Assembly: GCF_042643485.1 (NCBI RefSeq)
Contig: NZ_JBHRSJ010000034.1
Span: 248,001-312,000 of the forward strand
Direction of reading: 5' to 3'
Origin: Azotobacter bryophylli
Lineage (GTDB): Bacteria; Pseudomonadota; Gammaproteobacteria; Pseudomonadales; Pseudomonadaceae
DNA length: 64,000 bases
The translations under genes and the position numbers were made by a program. The notes under the pieces were generated by a model that was not told where the DNA came from, did not search any database, and saw only the letters and a program-made list of their open reading frames with translations. Position 1 is the stretch's first letter, and every line of letters starts with the position of its first letter. Positions 27,052 to 37,274 of this stretch are shown piece by piece.

Positions 27052-27867
27052 ATGAGCGCCGCTAATGACTACGCGGTCGAGCTGAAAGGGGTAACTTTCA
27101 AGCGCGGCTCGCGCAGAATTTTCGATAACGTCGATATTCGCATCCCTCGTGGCAAGGTCACCGGTATCATGGGACCTTCAGGTTGTGGCAAGACTACCTT
27201 ACTGCGATTGATCGCCGCCCAGCTCAAGCCTAATGCTGGCGAAGTCTGGGTTAGTGGCAAGAATCTCCCTCGTTTGTCGCGTGGTGAATTGTTCGATTTG
27301 CGTAAGGAAATGGGGGTGCTGTTTCAGAGCGGTGCCTTGTTCACCGATCTCAATGTTTTCGAAAATGTCGCCTTCCCCTTGCGGGTGCACACGAAGCTGC
27401 CAAACGAGATGATTCGGGATATCGTCCTGATGAAGTTGCAGGCGGTTGGCTTGCGTGGGGCGATAGATCTGATGCCGGACGAGTTGTCTGGTGGCATGAA
27501 GCGTCGTGTGGCGCTTGCTAGGGCAATTGCCCTTGATCCTCTGATCTTGTTGTACGACGAGCCCTTCGTTGGCCAGGACCCGATTGCGATGGGGGTTCTG
27601 GTGCGCCTGATCCGGCTGCTTAATGATGCGCTCGGTATCACCAGTATCGTTGTTTCCCATGATATTGCCGAAACGGCTAGCATCGCCGACTACCTCTATG
27701 TGGTAGGGGATGGTCAGGTGCTCGGTCAGGGGACGCCCCAGGAGCTGATGAATGCCGATAATCCGCGGATTAGCCAGTTCATGAAGGGGATGCCGGATGG
27801 TCCGGTGCCCTTCCATTATCCGGCGCCGGATTACCGCGAAGATCTTCTGGGGGGCGTCAATGCATAA
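27052..27867 (+). CDS. mlaF: Phospholipid ABC transporter ATP-binding protein MlaF
   Basis: A 271-residue ATPase of the Mla retrograde phospholipid pathway (called Ttg2A in some Pseudomonas). Walker A is GPSGCGKTTLLRL, the signature LSGGMKRRVALARAI and Walker B LILLYDEPFVGQD. With MlaE, MlaD and MlaB it forms the inner membrane complex that takes phospholipids from periplasmic MlaC and keeps the outer leaflet free of them. The stop overlaps the mlaE start by eight bases. Confidence 0.96.
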   Translation: MSAANDYAVELKGVTFKRGSRRIFDNVDIRIPRGKVTGIMGPSGCGKTTLLRLIAAQLKPNAGEVWVSGKNLPRLSRGELFDLRKEMGVLFQSGALFTDLNVFENVAFPLRVHTKLPNEMIRDIVLMKLQAVGLRGAIDLMPDELSGGMKRRVALARAIALDPLILLYDEPFVGQDPIAMGVLVRLIRLLNDALGITSIVVSHDIAETASIADYLYVVGDGQVLGQGTPQELMNADNPRISQFMKGMPDGPVPFHYPAPDYREDLLGGVNA

Positions 27868-28657
27868 GAAAACCTTGCTCGATCAGATTGCACTGCTCGG
27901 ACGTGCAGGTCTTGATGTGGTCGAGTCAATGGGGCGTTCGGCGCTCTTCCTCATGCATGTGGTGTTTGGTCGGGATGGTCTCGGCAGCGGTTTTCAACTG
28001 CTGGTCAAACAGATCTATGCCGTCGGCGTTCTATCGCTGGCGATCATCGTGGTGTCAGGCATCTTTATCGGCATGGTGCTGGCATTGCAGGGCTTCAACA
28101 TCTTGGTTGACTATGGTTCGGAGCAGGCGGTCGGGCAGATGGTTGCCTTAACCCTATTGCGTGAGCTGGGACCAGTGGTTACCGGCTTGCTGTTCGCCGG
28201 TCGGGCCGGTTCGGCGCTAACCGCGGAAATCGGCAACATGAAGTCCACCGAGCAGCTTTCCAGTCTGGAAATGATCGGCGTGGACCCTCTCAAGTACATC
28301 ATCGCTCCTCGCCTGTGGGCTGGATTTATCTCCATGCCATTGTTGGCCATGATCTTCAATGTCGTCGGCATCTGGGGCGGGAAAATGGTCGCGGTGGACT
28401 GGCTCGGGGTGTACGAGGGATCATTCTGGTCCAACATGCAGAGCAATGTGGACCTGTACGAGGATGTGTTGAACGGTGTGATCAAGAGCGTCGTGTTCGC
28501 ATTCGTGGTGACTTGGATCGCTGTTTTCCAGGGTTACGATTGTGAGCCGACCTCAGAAGGGATCAGTCGTGCTACGACGAGAACCGTGGTTTATGCCTCG
28601 TTGGCCGTGCTTGGCCTGGATTTCATACTGACTGCTTTGATGTTTGGAGATTCCTGA
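27860..28657 (+). CDS. mlaE: Phospholipid ABC transporter permease MlaE
   Basis: A 265-residue MlaE-family permease with about five hydrophobic helices and the family motifs RELGPVVTGLLFAGRAGSAL and EQLSSLEMIGVDPL. I use the ATG at 27860 (MHKKTLLDQIALLGR); the frame is open further upstream inside mlaF but that extension is out of register with the family. The next gene mlaD starts on the last base of its stop codon. Confidence 0.95.
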   Translation: MHKKTLLDQIALLGRAGLDVVESMGRSALFLMHVVFGRDGLGSGFQLLVKQIYAVGVLSLAIIVVSGIFIGMVLALQGFNILVDYGSEQAVGQMVALTLLRELGPVVTGLLFAGRAGSALTAEIGNMKSTEQLSSLEMIGVDPLKYIIAPRLWAGFISMPLLAMIFNVVGIWGGKMVAVDWLGVYEGSFWSNMQSNVDLYEDVLNGVIKSVVFAFVVTWIAVFQGYDCEPTSEGISRATTRTVVYASLAVLGLDFILTALMFGDS

Positions 28658-29124
28658 TGCAAACCCGCACTTTGGAAATCAGTGTCGGCCTGTTTCTACT
28701 GGGCGGCCTGTTGGCTTTGTTGTTGCTGGCATTGCGAGTCAGTGGCCTGTCGGTCGGAAGTAGCGGCGAAACTTATAAAGTTTATGCCTATTTCAACAAT
28801 ATTGCCGGTTTGACTTCGCGGGCCAAGGTAACGATGGCGGGAGTCGCCATCGGTAAGGTTACGGCCATCGATCTTGACCGAGACAGTTATACCGGGCGGG
28901 TCACCATGGAGTTGGATAGGCGTGTGGATAATCTGCCGTCGGATTCCACTGCCTCGATCCTGACGGCCGGCCTGCTTGGCGAAAAATATGTTGGCATCAG
29001 TGTTGGCGGAGACGAGAAACTGCTCAAGGATGGTGACGCCATTCGGGATACTCAGTCTTCGCTGGTGTTAGAGGACTTGATCGGCAAGTTCCTGCTCAAC
29101 ACCGTCAACAAAGATAAACAGTAA
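28657..29124 (+). CDS. mlaD: Outer membrane lipid asymmetry protein MlaD (MCE domain)
   Basis: A 155-residue single-MCE-domain protein anchored by an N-terminal helix (VGLFLLGGLLALLLLALRVS). The MCE core includes VYAYFNNIAGLTSRAKVTMAG and TAGLLGEKYVGISVGG. MlaD hexamers form the periplasmic channel of the MlaFEDB complex. Start overlaps the mlaE stop (TGATG). Confidence 0.95.
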   Translation: MQTRTLEISVGLFLLGGLLALLLLALRVSGLSVGSSGETYKVYAYFNNIAGLTSRAKVTMAGVAIGKVTAIDLDRDSYTGRVTMELDRRVDNLPSDSTASILTAGLLGEKYVGISVGGDEKLLKDGDAIRDTQSSLVLEDLIGKFLLNTVNKDKQ

Positions 29125-29130
29125 GTTCAC

Positions 29131-29790
29131 ATGAGGGTTCTTTTCATGCTCAATGCTTTGCGCCGCGGCGCTCTGGTGCTGCTTGCTCTATTGCCTCTTT
29201 TTGCCAACGCCTCGGCTACCCCGCAACAAGTGGTGCAACAGACTACCGATCAACTGTTGAGTGATTTGAAGGCCAACAAAAGTACCTATAAAAAAGATCC
29301 GACAGCTTTTTACAATGCCGTGAATGGCATCATTAGCCCGGTTCTGGATGCCGATGGCATTAGTCGCAGCATCATGACAGTCAAGTACTCGCGCAATGCG
29401 ACTGCTGAGCAGATGCTTCGCTTCCAAGAGAACTTCAAGCACAGCTTGGTTCAGTTTTATGGCAATGCTCTGCTCGAGTTTGACAATCAAACTGTCCGTA
29501 TTCTGCCCTCCAATCAGATCGAAGGTGACCGTGCCAGTGTTGGCATGGAAATTCGCGACAGGCAAGGCACTCTCTATCCGGTCTCTTACACCATGGTGAA
29601 GAAGGACGGTCGCTGGTTGCTGTACAACGTCATCATCAACGGCATCAACATCGGTAAGCTGTTCCGTGACCAGTTCGCCGATGCCATGCAGCGTAATGGC
29701 AATGACTTGGACAAAACCATCGATGGTTGGGGTGATGTAGTTGCCAAGGCCAAGGATACCGAAGCTGGCAAGCAGGCCGCTGGTCAATGA
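29131..29790 (+). CDS. mlaC: Phospholipid-binding periplasmic protein MlaC
   Basis: A 219-residue secreted carrier that shuttles phospholipids between the outer membrane MlaA complex and MlaFEDB. The signal peptide ends near LFANASA; the mature part matches MlaC (YNAVNGIISPVLDADGISR, VSYTMVKKDGRWLLYNVIIN). A second ATG at 29146 would give a shorter, equally plausible signal peptide. The end overlaps mlaB by four bases. Confidence 0.94.
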   Translation: MRVLFMLNALRRGALVLLALLPLFANASATPQQVVQQTTDQLLSDLKANKSTYKKDPTAFYNAVNGIISPVLDADGISRSIMTVKYSRNATAEQMLRFQENFKHSLVQFYGNALLEFDNQTVRILPSNQIEGDRASVGMEIRDRQGTLYPVSYTMVKKDGRWLLYNVIINGINIGKLFRDQFADAMQRNGNDLDKTIDGWGDVVAKAKDTEAGKQAAGQ

Positions 29791-30095
29791 GCAAGGCTGC
29801 CATTCGCCAGTCGGAGCCCGGTGTGCTCGCGCTGAGCGGTGTGCTTGACTACAGCTCCGGACCGTTCTTGCGTGAGCAGGGCAAGGTGCTGATTGGCACT
29901 GCTCAGGGGCGGGATCTGGTGCTCGATTGCGCAGGGGTTGCGAAATCTACTAGCGTAGGGTTATCCCTACTGTTGGCCTATATGCGCGATGCAAAAGCGG
30001 TCAGCAAGCGTCTGAGGGTGCGAGGGATGCCTCAGGACATGTATCAGATCGCTCAGGTCTGCGGTCTTCTCGAGCTGATTCCGCTGGAAGATTGA
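29787..30095 (+). CDS. mlaB: STAS-domain protein MlaB
   Basis: A 102-residue single STAS domain protein that binds and stabilises the MlaF ATPase. The GRDLVLDCAGVAKSTSVGLSLLLAYM segment holds the conserved Asp-Ser region of STAS proteins. It is the last gene of mlaFEDCB and is followed by a strong terminator 15 bases after the stop. Confidence 0.9.
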   Translation: MSKAAIRQSEPGVLALSGVLDYSSGPFLREQGKVLIGTAQGRDLVLDCAGVAKSTSVGLSLLLAYMRDAKAVSKRLRVRGMPQDMYQIAQVCGLLELIPLED

Positions 30096-30109
30096 AGGTG
30101 TAATCCATA

Positions 30110-30160
30110 GCCCCCTGTCTGCAGCCCCTGTGGTGGGGTTCGCAGGCAGGGGGCTTTTTT
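30110..30160 (+). terminator. Rho-independent terminator of the mla operon
   Basis: GCCCCCTGTCTGC pairs with GCAGGCAGGGGGC (13 bp with one G-U pair) and is followed by TTTTTT. The loop is about 19 bases. Confidence 0.9.
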
Positions 30161-30267
30161 GTATGATGGCCCATCGAGTTTTCGAGGTGGGAAGCCAGTC
30201 GTTTCAAGGCCTGTTGCGCTGGTATTTCCTGTCGATTGGATTCACACGGAAAGGTTTGAGGTAAGCG

Positions 30268-30507
30268 ATGCAACCCACTGAAGTGAAAAAATTCTTGGAA
30301 ACCAGGCTGTCGAACGTTCAGGTCGAAGTGGAAGGCGAGGGTTGCAATTTTCAGCTGAATCTTATTGGCGACGAACTGGCGGCCATGAGCCCGGTTAAGC
30401 GCCAACAGTTGGTCTACTCCCACCTCAATGAGTGGATTGCCAATGGCAGCATCCATGCTGTCACTATGAAGTTTTTCAGCCGTGCTGCCTGGGCCGAACG
30501 AGCCTGA
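30268..30507 (+). CDS. ibaG: BolA family protein IbaG
   Basis: A 79-residue BolA-like protein (MQPTEVKKFLETRLSNVQVEVEGEG would be the opening; core LSPVKRQQLVY-like segment reads MSPVKRQQLVYSHLNEWI). IbaG/YrbA proteins pair with monothiol glutaredoxins to handle [2Fe-2S] clusters. The position just before murA is conserved in Gammaproteobacteria. AGGTAAG precedes the ATG. Function in this organism is inferred from the family. Confidence 0.92.
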   Translation: MQPTEVKKFLETRLSNVQVEVEGEGCNFQLNLIGDELAAMSPVKRQQLVYSHLNEWIANGSIHAVTMKFFSRAAWAERA

Positions 30508-30524
30508 GCCGGCAACGAGAGAAT

Positions 30525-31790
30525 ATGGACAAACTGATCATTACCGGCGGAAAGCGCCTCGATGGCGAGATCCGCATCTCCGGGGCCAAGAACTCGGCCT
30601 TGCCGATTCTAGCTGCGACCCTTCTCGCCGATACTCCCGTTACCGTCTGCAACCTGCCGCATCTGCATGACATCACCACCATGATCGAGCTGTTCGGGCG
30701 TATGGGCGTACAGCCGGTGATCGACGAAAAGCTCAGTGTCGAAGTAGATGCCAGCAGCATCAGAACCCTGGTCGCACCCTATGAGCTGGTCAGGACCATG
30801 CGGGCATCGATCCTGGTTCTCGGTCCTATGGTCGCCCGGTTCGGCGAGGCCGAAGTGGCCTTGCCTGGTGGTTGTGCCATCGGCTCGCGACCGGTCGACC
30901 TGCACATTCGAGGTCTCGAGGCCCTGGGGGCCCAGATCGAGGTGGACGGGGGCTACATCAAAGCCAAGGCTCCGGCTGGTGGTTTGCGTGGCGGGCATTT
31001 CTTCTTCGATATCGTCAGCGTGACCGGTACCGAGAACATCATGATGGCTGCGGCCCTGGCCAACGGCCGTACCGTTCTGGAGAACGCTGCGCGCGAGCCG
31101 GAAGTCGTCGACTTGGCCAACTTCCTCAATGCCATGGGCGCTCAGGTCAAAGGAGCTGGTACCGATACCATCGTCATCGAGGGTGTCAAGCGCCTGGGGG
31201 GAGGGCGTTACAGCGTGATGCCGGATCGGATCGAGACCGGAAGCTATCTGGTGGCTGCGGCTGCGACCCGCGGTAGGGTCAAGCTCAAGGATACCGATCC
31301 GACCATCCTCGAGGCGGTGCTGCTCAAGCTGGAAGAAGCAGGCGCCCATATCGACACCGGCAACAACTGGATCGAACTGGATATGAAGGGGAATCGGCCG
31401 AAGGCCGTCAACGTGCGTACCGCACCGTACCCGGCATTTCCTACCGATATGCAGGCGCAATTCATTGCCATGAATGTGATCGCCGAGGGTACTGGCACGG
31501 TTATCGAAACCGTGTTCGAGAATCGATTCATGCATGTTCATGAGATGAACCGCATGGGGGCGCGCATCGTGGTTGAGGGTAATACCGCTATCGTCACTGG
31601 CGTGCCGCAATTGAAGGGGGCTCCGGTGATGGCCACTGATCTGCGTGCCTCCGCCAGTCTGGTGATCGCCGCATTGGTGGCAGAGGGCGATACCCTGATC
31701 GATCGCATTTACCATATAGACCGCGGCTACGAGTGTATCGAAGAAAAGCTGCAGCTACTTGGCGCCAAGATCCGTCGTGTCCCGGGCTAG
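30525..31790 (+). CDS. murA: UDP-N-acetylglucosamine 1-carboxyvinyltransferase MurA
   Basis: A 421-residue enzyme that transfers enolpyruvate from PEP to UDP-GlcNAc, the first committed step of peptidoglycan synthesis. The N-terminus has the substrate motif ISGAKNSALP (Lys22, Asn23), and the catalytic, fosfomycin-binding Cys117 lies in LPGGCAIGSRP. The family start is the ATG at 30525 with GAGAGAA upstream; the longer frame overlaps ibaG. Same order ibaG-murA-hisG as in Pseudomonas. Confidence 0.98.
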   Translation: MDKLIITGGKRLDGEIRISGAKNSALPILAATLLADTPVTVCNLPHLHDITTMIELFGRMGVQPVIDEKLSVEVDASSIRTLVAPYELVRTMRASILVLGPMVARFGEAEVALPGGCAIGSRPVDLHIRGLEALGAQIEVDGGYIKAKAPAGGLRGGHFFFDIVSVTGTENIMMAAALANGRTVLENAAREPEVVDLANFLNAMGAQVKGAGTDTIVIEGVKRLGGGRYSVMPDRIETGSYLVAAAATRGRVKLKDTDPTILEAVLLKLEEAGAHIDTGNNWIELDMKGNRPKAVNVRTAPYPAFPTDMQAQFIAMNVIAEGTGTVIETVFENRFMHVHEMNRMGARIVVEGNTAIVTGVPQLKGAPVMATDLRASASLVIAALVAEGDTLIDRIYHIDRGYECIEEKLQLLGAKIRRVPG

Positions 31791-31800
31791 GTATGAGGCT

Positions 31801-31830
31801 TGTGGGAGCTGGTATTCTTCCAGCGGCCCC
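31801..31830 (+). repeat. REP-like fragment between murA and hisG
   Basis: TGTGGGAGCTGG, TATTCTT, CCAGC resembles the TGTGGGAGCGGGC half of Pseudomonas REP elements with a short GCTGG/CCAGC stem. It is single and degenerate, so it could be chance. Confidence 0.3.
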
Positions 31831-31879
31831 TTTCGCCCAGCCTACCTGGTCTGACCTGCGCTGTTCTGAAGGATTTTTA

Positions 31880-32515
31880 ATGCTCACCATTGCCCTGTCC
31901 AAAGGCCGGATTCTCGACGATACCCTGCCTCTGCTCGCCGAAGCCGGTATCGTCCCTACCGAAAACCCGGACAAGAGCCGTAAGCTGATCATCCCCACTA
32001 CCCAAGAGGACGTCCGTCTGCTGATCGTCCGCGCAACGGACGTCCCTACCTACGTCGAGCACGGTGCTGCCGATCTCGGCGTAGCGGGCAAGGATGTGCT
32101 GATGGAATACGGTGGCGAGGGGTTGTATGAGCCGCTGGATCTGCAGATCGCTCGCTGCAAGCTGATGACCGCCGGCAAAGTCGGTGCCGCGGAGCCCAAG
32201 GGGCGTCTGCGGGTAGCAACCAAGTTCGTCAACCTGGCCAAACGCTACTATGCCGAGCAGGGCCGGCAGGTCGAAGTGATCAAGCTGTATGGCTCGATGG
32301 AGCTGGCGCCTCTGGTCGGCCTGGCCGACAAGATCATCGATGTGGTCGACACTGGCAATACCCTGCGCGCCAATGGCTTGGAGCCTCAGGATTTGATCGC
32401 CACCATCAGCTCGCGGCTGGTGGTGAACAAGGCTTCGATGAAAATGCAGCATGCACGCATCCAGGCACTGATCGATACCCTGCGCGAAGCCGTCGAATCC
32501 CGACACCGGAAGTAA
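31880..32515 (+). CDS. hisG: ATP phosphoribosyltransferase, short form HisG
   Basis: A 211-residue HisG(S), which joins ATP and PRPP in the first step of histidine synthesis. The sequence starts LTIALSKGRILDDTLPLL and holds the PRPP loop VVDTGNTLRANGL. It lacks the C-terminal regulatory ACT-like domain, so it needs the HisZ subunit encoded elsewhere for activity and feedback control. Start ATG at 31880 after AAGGA; the frame open from 31733 overlaps murA. Confidence 0.96.
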   Translation: MLTIALSKGRILDDTLPLLAEAGIVPTENPDKSRKLIIPTTQEDVRLLIVRATDVPTYVEHGAADLGVAGKDVLMEYGGEGLYEPLDLQIARCKLMTAGKVGAAEPKGRLRVATKFVNLAKRYYAEQGRQVEVIKLYGSMELAPLVGLADKIIDVVDTGNTLRANGLEPQDLIATISSRLVVNKASMKMQHARIQALIDTLREAVESRHRK

Positions 32516-32624
32516 TAGTCCCGCCTATACGCCTATCCGTGTCATAGTCAGAAATCTCGGGTGCCCGCGCGGAAGGCTTGCTAGTCTAGCGGCGCCTGAG
32601 CATCAGCCAATCACGAGGCCCATT

Positions 32625-33935
32625 ATGACCGCACCCATCGCCATTCGCCGACTCAACGCTGCCGATGCGGATTTCTCCCGCCATCTGGACCACCTGCTGA
32701 GCTGGGAGAGCGTGTCGGACGACGCGGTCAACCAGCGGGTGCTGGAGATCATTCAGGCTGTGCGCAGCCGGGGTGATGAGGCCTTGGTGGAGTATACCCA
32801 GCGCTTCGATGGCTTGGAGGCCTCCTCCATGGCCGACCTGATTCTGCCGCGTGAGCGCCTGGAGCAGGCCCTCACGCGCATCACCCCGGCTCAGTGTGAA
32901 GCGCTGGAAAACGCCGCACAGCGAGTGCGCAGCTACCACGAGAAGCAGAAGCAGGACTCATGGACCTACACCGAGCCTGACGGTACCGTGCTCGGTCAGC
33001 AGGTCACTCCGTTGGATCGGGCCGGCCTTTATGTTCCGGGCGGCAAGGCCTCGTATCCCTCGTCCGTGCTGATGAATGCAATTCCGGCCAAGGTTGCCGG
33101 AGTGGCTGAGGTGGTGATGGTGGTGCCGACTCCGCGCGGTGAGGTTAATGAGCTGGTGCTCGCCGCGGCTGCCATCGCCGGGGTTGACCGGGTCTTCACC
33201 ATCGGTGGTGCCCAAGCTGTGGCCGCGTTGGCCTATGGCACCGAGAGCGTGCCTCAGGTGGACAAGATTGTCGGTCCCGGCAACATTTACGTGGCCACCG
33301 CCAAGCGTCACGTTTTCGGCCAGGTAGGCATCGACATGATCGCCGGTCCTTCAGAGATTCTGGTGGTTTGCGACGGCCAGACCGATCCGGACTGGATCGC
33401 CATGGACCTGTTCTCCCAAGCCGAGCACGACGAAGACGCCCAATCGATCCTGGTCAGCCCGGATGGAGTTTTCCTCGATCGAGTGGCCGAAAGCATCGCC
33501 CGTCTGCTGCCCACCATGGATCGGAGCGAGATCATTCGTACCTCCATCGAGGGCCGCGGTGCTCTGATCCAGGTCGCCGATATGCAGCAAGCCATGGCAG
33601 TGGCCAACCGCATCGCTCCGGAGCACCTGGAGCTTTCCGTGGCGGATCCGCAGCAATGGTTGCCGCAGATCCGCCATGCCGGCGCCATCTTCATGGGGCG
33701 CTATACCGCCGAGGCCCTGGGCGACTACTGCGCCGGTCCCAACCATGTATTGCCGACTTCTGGCACTGCGCGCTTCTCTTCTCCGCTGGGCGTCTACGAC
33801 TTCCAGAAGCGTTCGTCGATCATTTTCTGCTCGGCGACCGGCGCTTCCAAGCTGGGCAAGACCGCCTCGGTACTGGCTCGCGGGGAGTCGCTGACCGCCC
33901 ATGCCCGCAGCGCCGAGTACCGCATCAAGGACTAA
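32625..33935 (+). CDS. hisD: Histidinol dehydrogenase HisD
   Basis: A 436-residue zinc enzyme that oxidises L-histidinol to histidine in two NAD-dependent steps. The signature block IVGPGNIYVATAKRHVFG, the zinc/substrate site LFSQAEHDEDAQ and the LPTSGTARFSSPLGVYDF segment are all present. Start ATG at 32625, 109 bases after hisG. Confidence 0.97.
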   Translation: MTAPIAIRRLNAADADFSRHLDHLLSWESVSDDAVNQRVLEIIQAVRSRGDEALVEYTQRFDGLEASSMADLILPRERLEQALTRITPAQCEALENAAQRVRSYHEKQKQDSWTYTEPDGTVLGQQVTPLDRAGLYVPGGKASYPSSVLMNAIPAKVAGVAEVVMVVPTPRGEVNELVLAAAAIAGVDRVFTIGGAQAVAALAYGTESVPQVDKIVGPGNIYVATAKRHVFGQVGIDMIAGPSEILVVCDGQTDPDWIAMDLFSQAEHDEDAQSILVSPDGVFLDRVAESIARLLPTMDRSEIIRTSIEGRGALIQVADMQQAMAVANRIAPEHLELSVADPQQWLPQIRHAGAIFMGRYTAEALGDYCAGPNHVLPTSGTARFSSPLGVYDFQKRSSIIFCSATGASKLGKTASVLARGESLTAHARSAEYRIKD

Positions 33936-33946
33936 ACCCTGGCCCG

Positions 33947-33972
33947 CCGGGGTGAGCGAATGTTCGCCCCGG
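33947..33972 (+). other. Hairpin between hisD and hisC
   Basis: CCGGGG...CCCCGG with an inner GCGAA/TTCGC stem lies between hisD and hisC. It has no U tract and may act as an mRNA processing or attenuation structure rather than a terminator. It covers the ATG at 33960, which argues against that codon as the hisC start. Confidence 0.35.
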
Positions 33973-33998
33973 ATCAAGACATTCGAGGAGAGAAGGGC

Positions 33999-35054
33999 GT
34001 GAGCAAATTCTGGAGCCCTTTCGTCAAGAACCTGGTGCCCTACGTGCCGGGCGAGCAGCCGAAACTGAGCCGGCTGGTCAAGCTGAACACCAACGAGAAT
34101 CCCTACGGCCCATCGCCCCGGGCTATCGCGGCCATGCAGGCCGAGCTGAACGACAACCTCCGTCTCTACCCGGATCCCAACAGCGAAATCCTCAAGCAGG
34201 CTATCGCCGGCTACTACGGGGTAAGGCCGGAGCAGGTCTTTGTCGGCAACGGCTCCGACGAAGTGCTGGCGCATATCTTCCACGGCTTGTTCCAGCATGG
34301 CGTGCCGTTACTGTTCCCGGACGTGACCTACAGCTTCTACCCGGTCTACTGCGGTCTGTACGGTATCCCCTTCGAGACGGTTCCGCTGAACGAGCAGTTC
34401 CAGATCCGTGTCGAGGACTATGCCCGTCCGAACGGCGGAATCATCTTCCCCAACCCCAACGCGCCGACCGGTCGACTACTGCCGCTCGCGGCCATCGAGC
34501 AGTTGCTCCAGGGCAGCCCTGATTCGGTAGTGGTGGTGGACGAGGCTTACGTGGACTTCGGCGGCGAGACGGCTATCGGCTTGGTCGATCGTTACCCGAA
34601 CCTGCTGGTAACCCAGACCCTGTCGAAGTCGCGTTCCCTCGCGGGGCTGCGGGTTGGCCTCGCTGTCGGTCACAAGGATCTGATCGAGGCGCTGGAGCGG
34701 ATCAAGAACAGCTTCAACTCCTACCCGCTGGATCGCATGGCCATCGCCGGAGCTGCGGCGGCCTTTGAGGATCGAGCCTATTTCGAGCGGACTTGCCGGC
34801 AGGTCATCGCCAGTCGCGGGTGGGTGGTCGCCGAGCTGCAGCGGTTGGGCTTCGAGGTGTTGCCCTCGGCCGCCAACTTCGTCTTCGCCCGCCATCCGCA
34901 GCGCGATGCCGAAGAGCTGGCGACCGGCCTGCGTGCGCAGGGGGTGATCGTTCGCCACTTCAAGCAGGAACGCATCCGCCAATTCCTGCGCATCACCATC
35001 GGTACCCCGGAGCAGAACCAGGCGCTTATCGAGGTCCTGTCGACCCTCTGCTGA
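33999..35054 (+). CDS. hisC: Histidinol-phosphate aminotransferase HisC
   Basis: A 351-residue PLP aminotransferase. The N-terminal substrate motif LNTNENPYGPSP, the FPNPNAPTGRLLP stretch and the PLP lysine (about Lys210) in TLSKSRSLAGLRVG are visible. I choose the GTG at 33999 because a GAGGAGAGAAGGG Shine-Dalgarno lies before it and it begins at the family position (SKFWSPFVKNLVPY); the ATG at 33960 would add 13 residues lying in a hairpin. It is the third gene of hisGDC. Confidence 0.95.
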   Translation: MSKFWSPFVKNLVPYVPGEQPKLSRLVKLNTNENPYGPSPRAIAAMQAELNDNLRLYPDPNSEILKQAIAGYYGVRPEQVFVGNGSDEVLAHIFHGLFQHGVPLLFPDVTYSFYPVYCGLYGIPFETVPLNEQFQIRVEDYARPNGGIIFPNPNAPTGRLLPLAAIEQLLQGSPDSVVVVDEAYVDFGGETAIGLVDRYPNLLVTQTLSKSRSLAGLRVGLAVGHKDLIEALERIKNSFNSYPLDRMAIAGAAAAFEDRAYFERTCRQVIASRGWVVAELQRLGFEVLPSAANFVFARHPQRDAEELATGLRAQGVIVRHFKQERIRQFLRITIGTPEQNQALIEVLSTLC

Positions 35055-35074
35055 TCGCTTGCCCGATGATTCGG

Positions 35075-35101
35075 CGGCCCGCACTCAGTGGGCCGTTTTT
35101 C
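35075..35101 (+). terminator. Terminator after hisC
   Basis: CGGCCCGC and GTGGGCCG form an 8-bp stem (one G-U) around ACTCA, followed by TTTTT. It lies between the convergent hisC and algW genes. Confidence 0.82.
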
Positions 35102-35122
35102 TATGGAGCTGCGTGATCGCTT

Positions 35123-36271
<1,149 letters not shown>

Positions 36272-36382
36272 GGCGCGGAAATCCTTGGGGTTGCGTGTGC
36301 CGAAGGGGGGAGCTTAAGGTGCGCCATTATACGAGGGAGTCGTCCCCAGGCTAGCGGCTCGCATTTGTTTCTTGGAGGCTCA

Positions 36383-37141
36383 ATGTCTATTGCCTTATCT
36401 GTCCTGGTCGAGGAGGCAAGCCGATACCTGGCTGTCTCAGGGATGCCAGATTATTGTCCGAACGGCCTTCAGGTCGAAGGGCGTGCCGAAGTTAGGCAGA
36501 TCGTCAGTGGCGTGACTGCCAGCCAGGCGCTGCTGGATGCGGCGGTCGAGGTCGGGGCCGATCTGGTGCTGGTACACCATGGGTATTTCTGGAAGAGCGA
36601 GAATCCCTGCGTGGTCGGCAGCAAGCAGCGCCGCCTGAAGACGCTGCTCACCCATGAGATGAGTCTGCTGGCCTATCATCTGCCGTTGGATGTGCATCCC
36701 GAGGTAGGTAACAACGTGCAGTTGGCCCGGCGTCTGGGCGTGCTGGTGGAGGGCCCGCTGGAGCCGGGCAATCCACGCTCGGTGGGACTGGTCGGCAGCC
36801 TGCCCGAGCCCATGGAGCCGCTGGATTTCGCCCGCAGGGTGGCTCATGTGCTGCAGCGCGAACCGCTGTTGATCGAAGCAGCACGGCCGATCCGCCGTCT
36901 GGCCTGGTGTACTGGTGCGGCACAGGGCTACATCGAGCAGGCTATCGCCGCGGGTGTCGATGCCTACCTGACCGGAGAGGTCTCCGAGTCGACCGTCCAT
37001 AGCGCGCGGGAGAACGGCATCAGCTTTCTCGCTGCAGGCCATCACGCCACCGAGCGCTATGGCGTGCAGGCGTTGGGCGACTACCTTGCCTCCCGTTTCT
37101 CGATCGAGCATCGATTCATCGATTGCCCCAATCCCGTGTGA
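36383..37141 (+). CDS. Nif3-like dinuclear metal centre hexameric protein
   Basis: A 252-residue NIF3/YbgI protein. The metal ligands are in VLVHHGYFWK and YHLPLDVHPEVGNN near the N-terminal half and FLAAGHHATERYGV near the end. These proteins form toroidal hexamers; some act as GTP cyclohydrolase-like enzymes, but the physiological role is unsettled. The ATG at 36383 has TTGGAGG upstream; the longer open frame from 35768 is antisense to algW and is not used. Confidence 0.92.
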   Translation: MSIALSVLVEEASRYLAVSGMPDYCPNGLQVEGRAEVRQIVSGVTASQALLDAAVEVGADLVLVHHGYFWKSENPCVVGSKQRRLKTLLTHEMSLLAYHLPLDVHPEVGNNVQLARRLGVLVEGPLEPGNPRSVGLVGSLPEPMEPLDFARRVAHVLQREPLLIEAARPIRRLAWCTGAAQGYIEQAIAAGVDAYLTGEVSESTVHSARENGISFLAAGHHATERYGVQALGDYLASRFSIEHRFIDCPNPV

Positions 37142-37170
37142 GCCTGACCTTCGGCTATATCGCTAGACTG

Positions 37171-37200
37171 TTTCAATCTAAGTATCTCGGTTCTTAGAAT
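37171..37200 (+). promoter_or_regulatory. Possible cysD promoter
   Basis: TTTCAA (37171-37176), an 18-base spacer and TAGAAT (37195-37200) lie 75 bases before cysD. CysB control is expected for this pathway but no CysB site can be assigned by eye. Confidence 0.35.
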
Positions 37201-37274
37201 AAAGGTCTGTGCTAGAGTGCACGCACGTCCACGGCCCCGTTGGCCGTCCTCTGCAAGAAAAACCGTGAGTAGCC

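Noticed and set aside
30609..31715. 368-codon minus-strand open frame opposite murA
   Set aside because: Antisense of murA with no recognisable domain.
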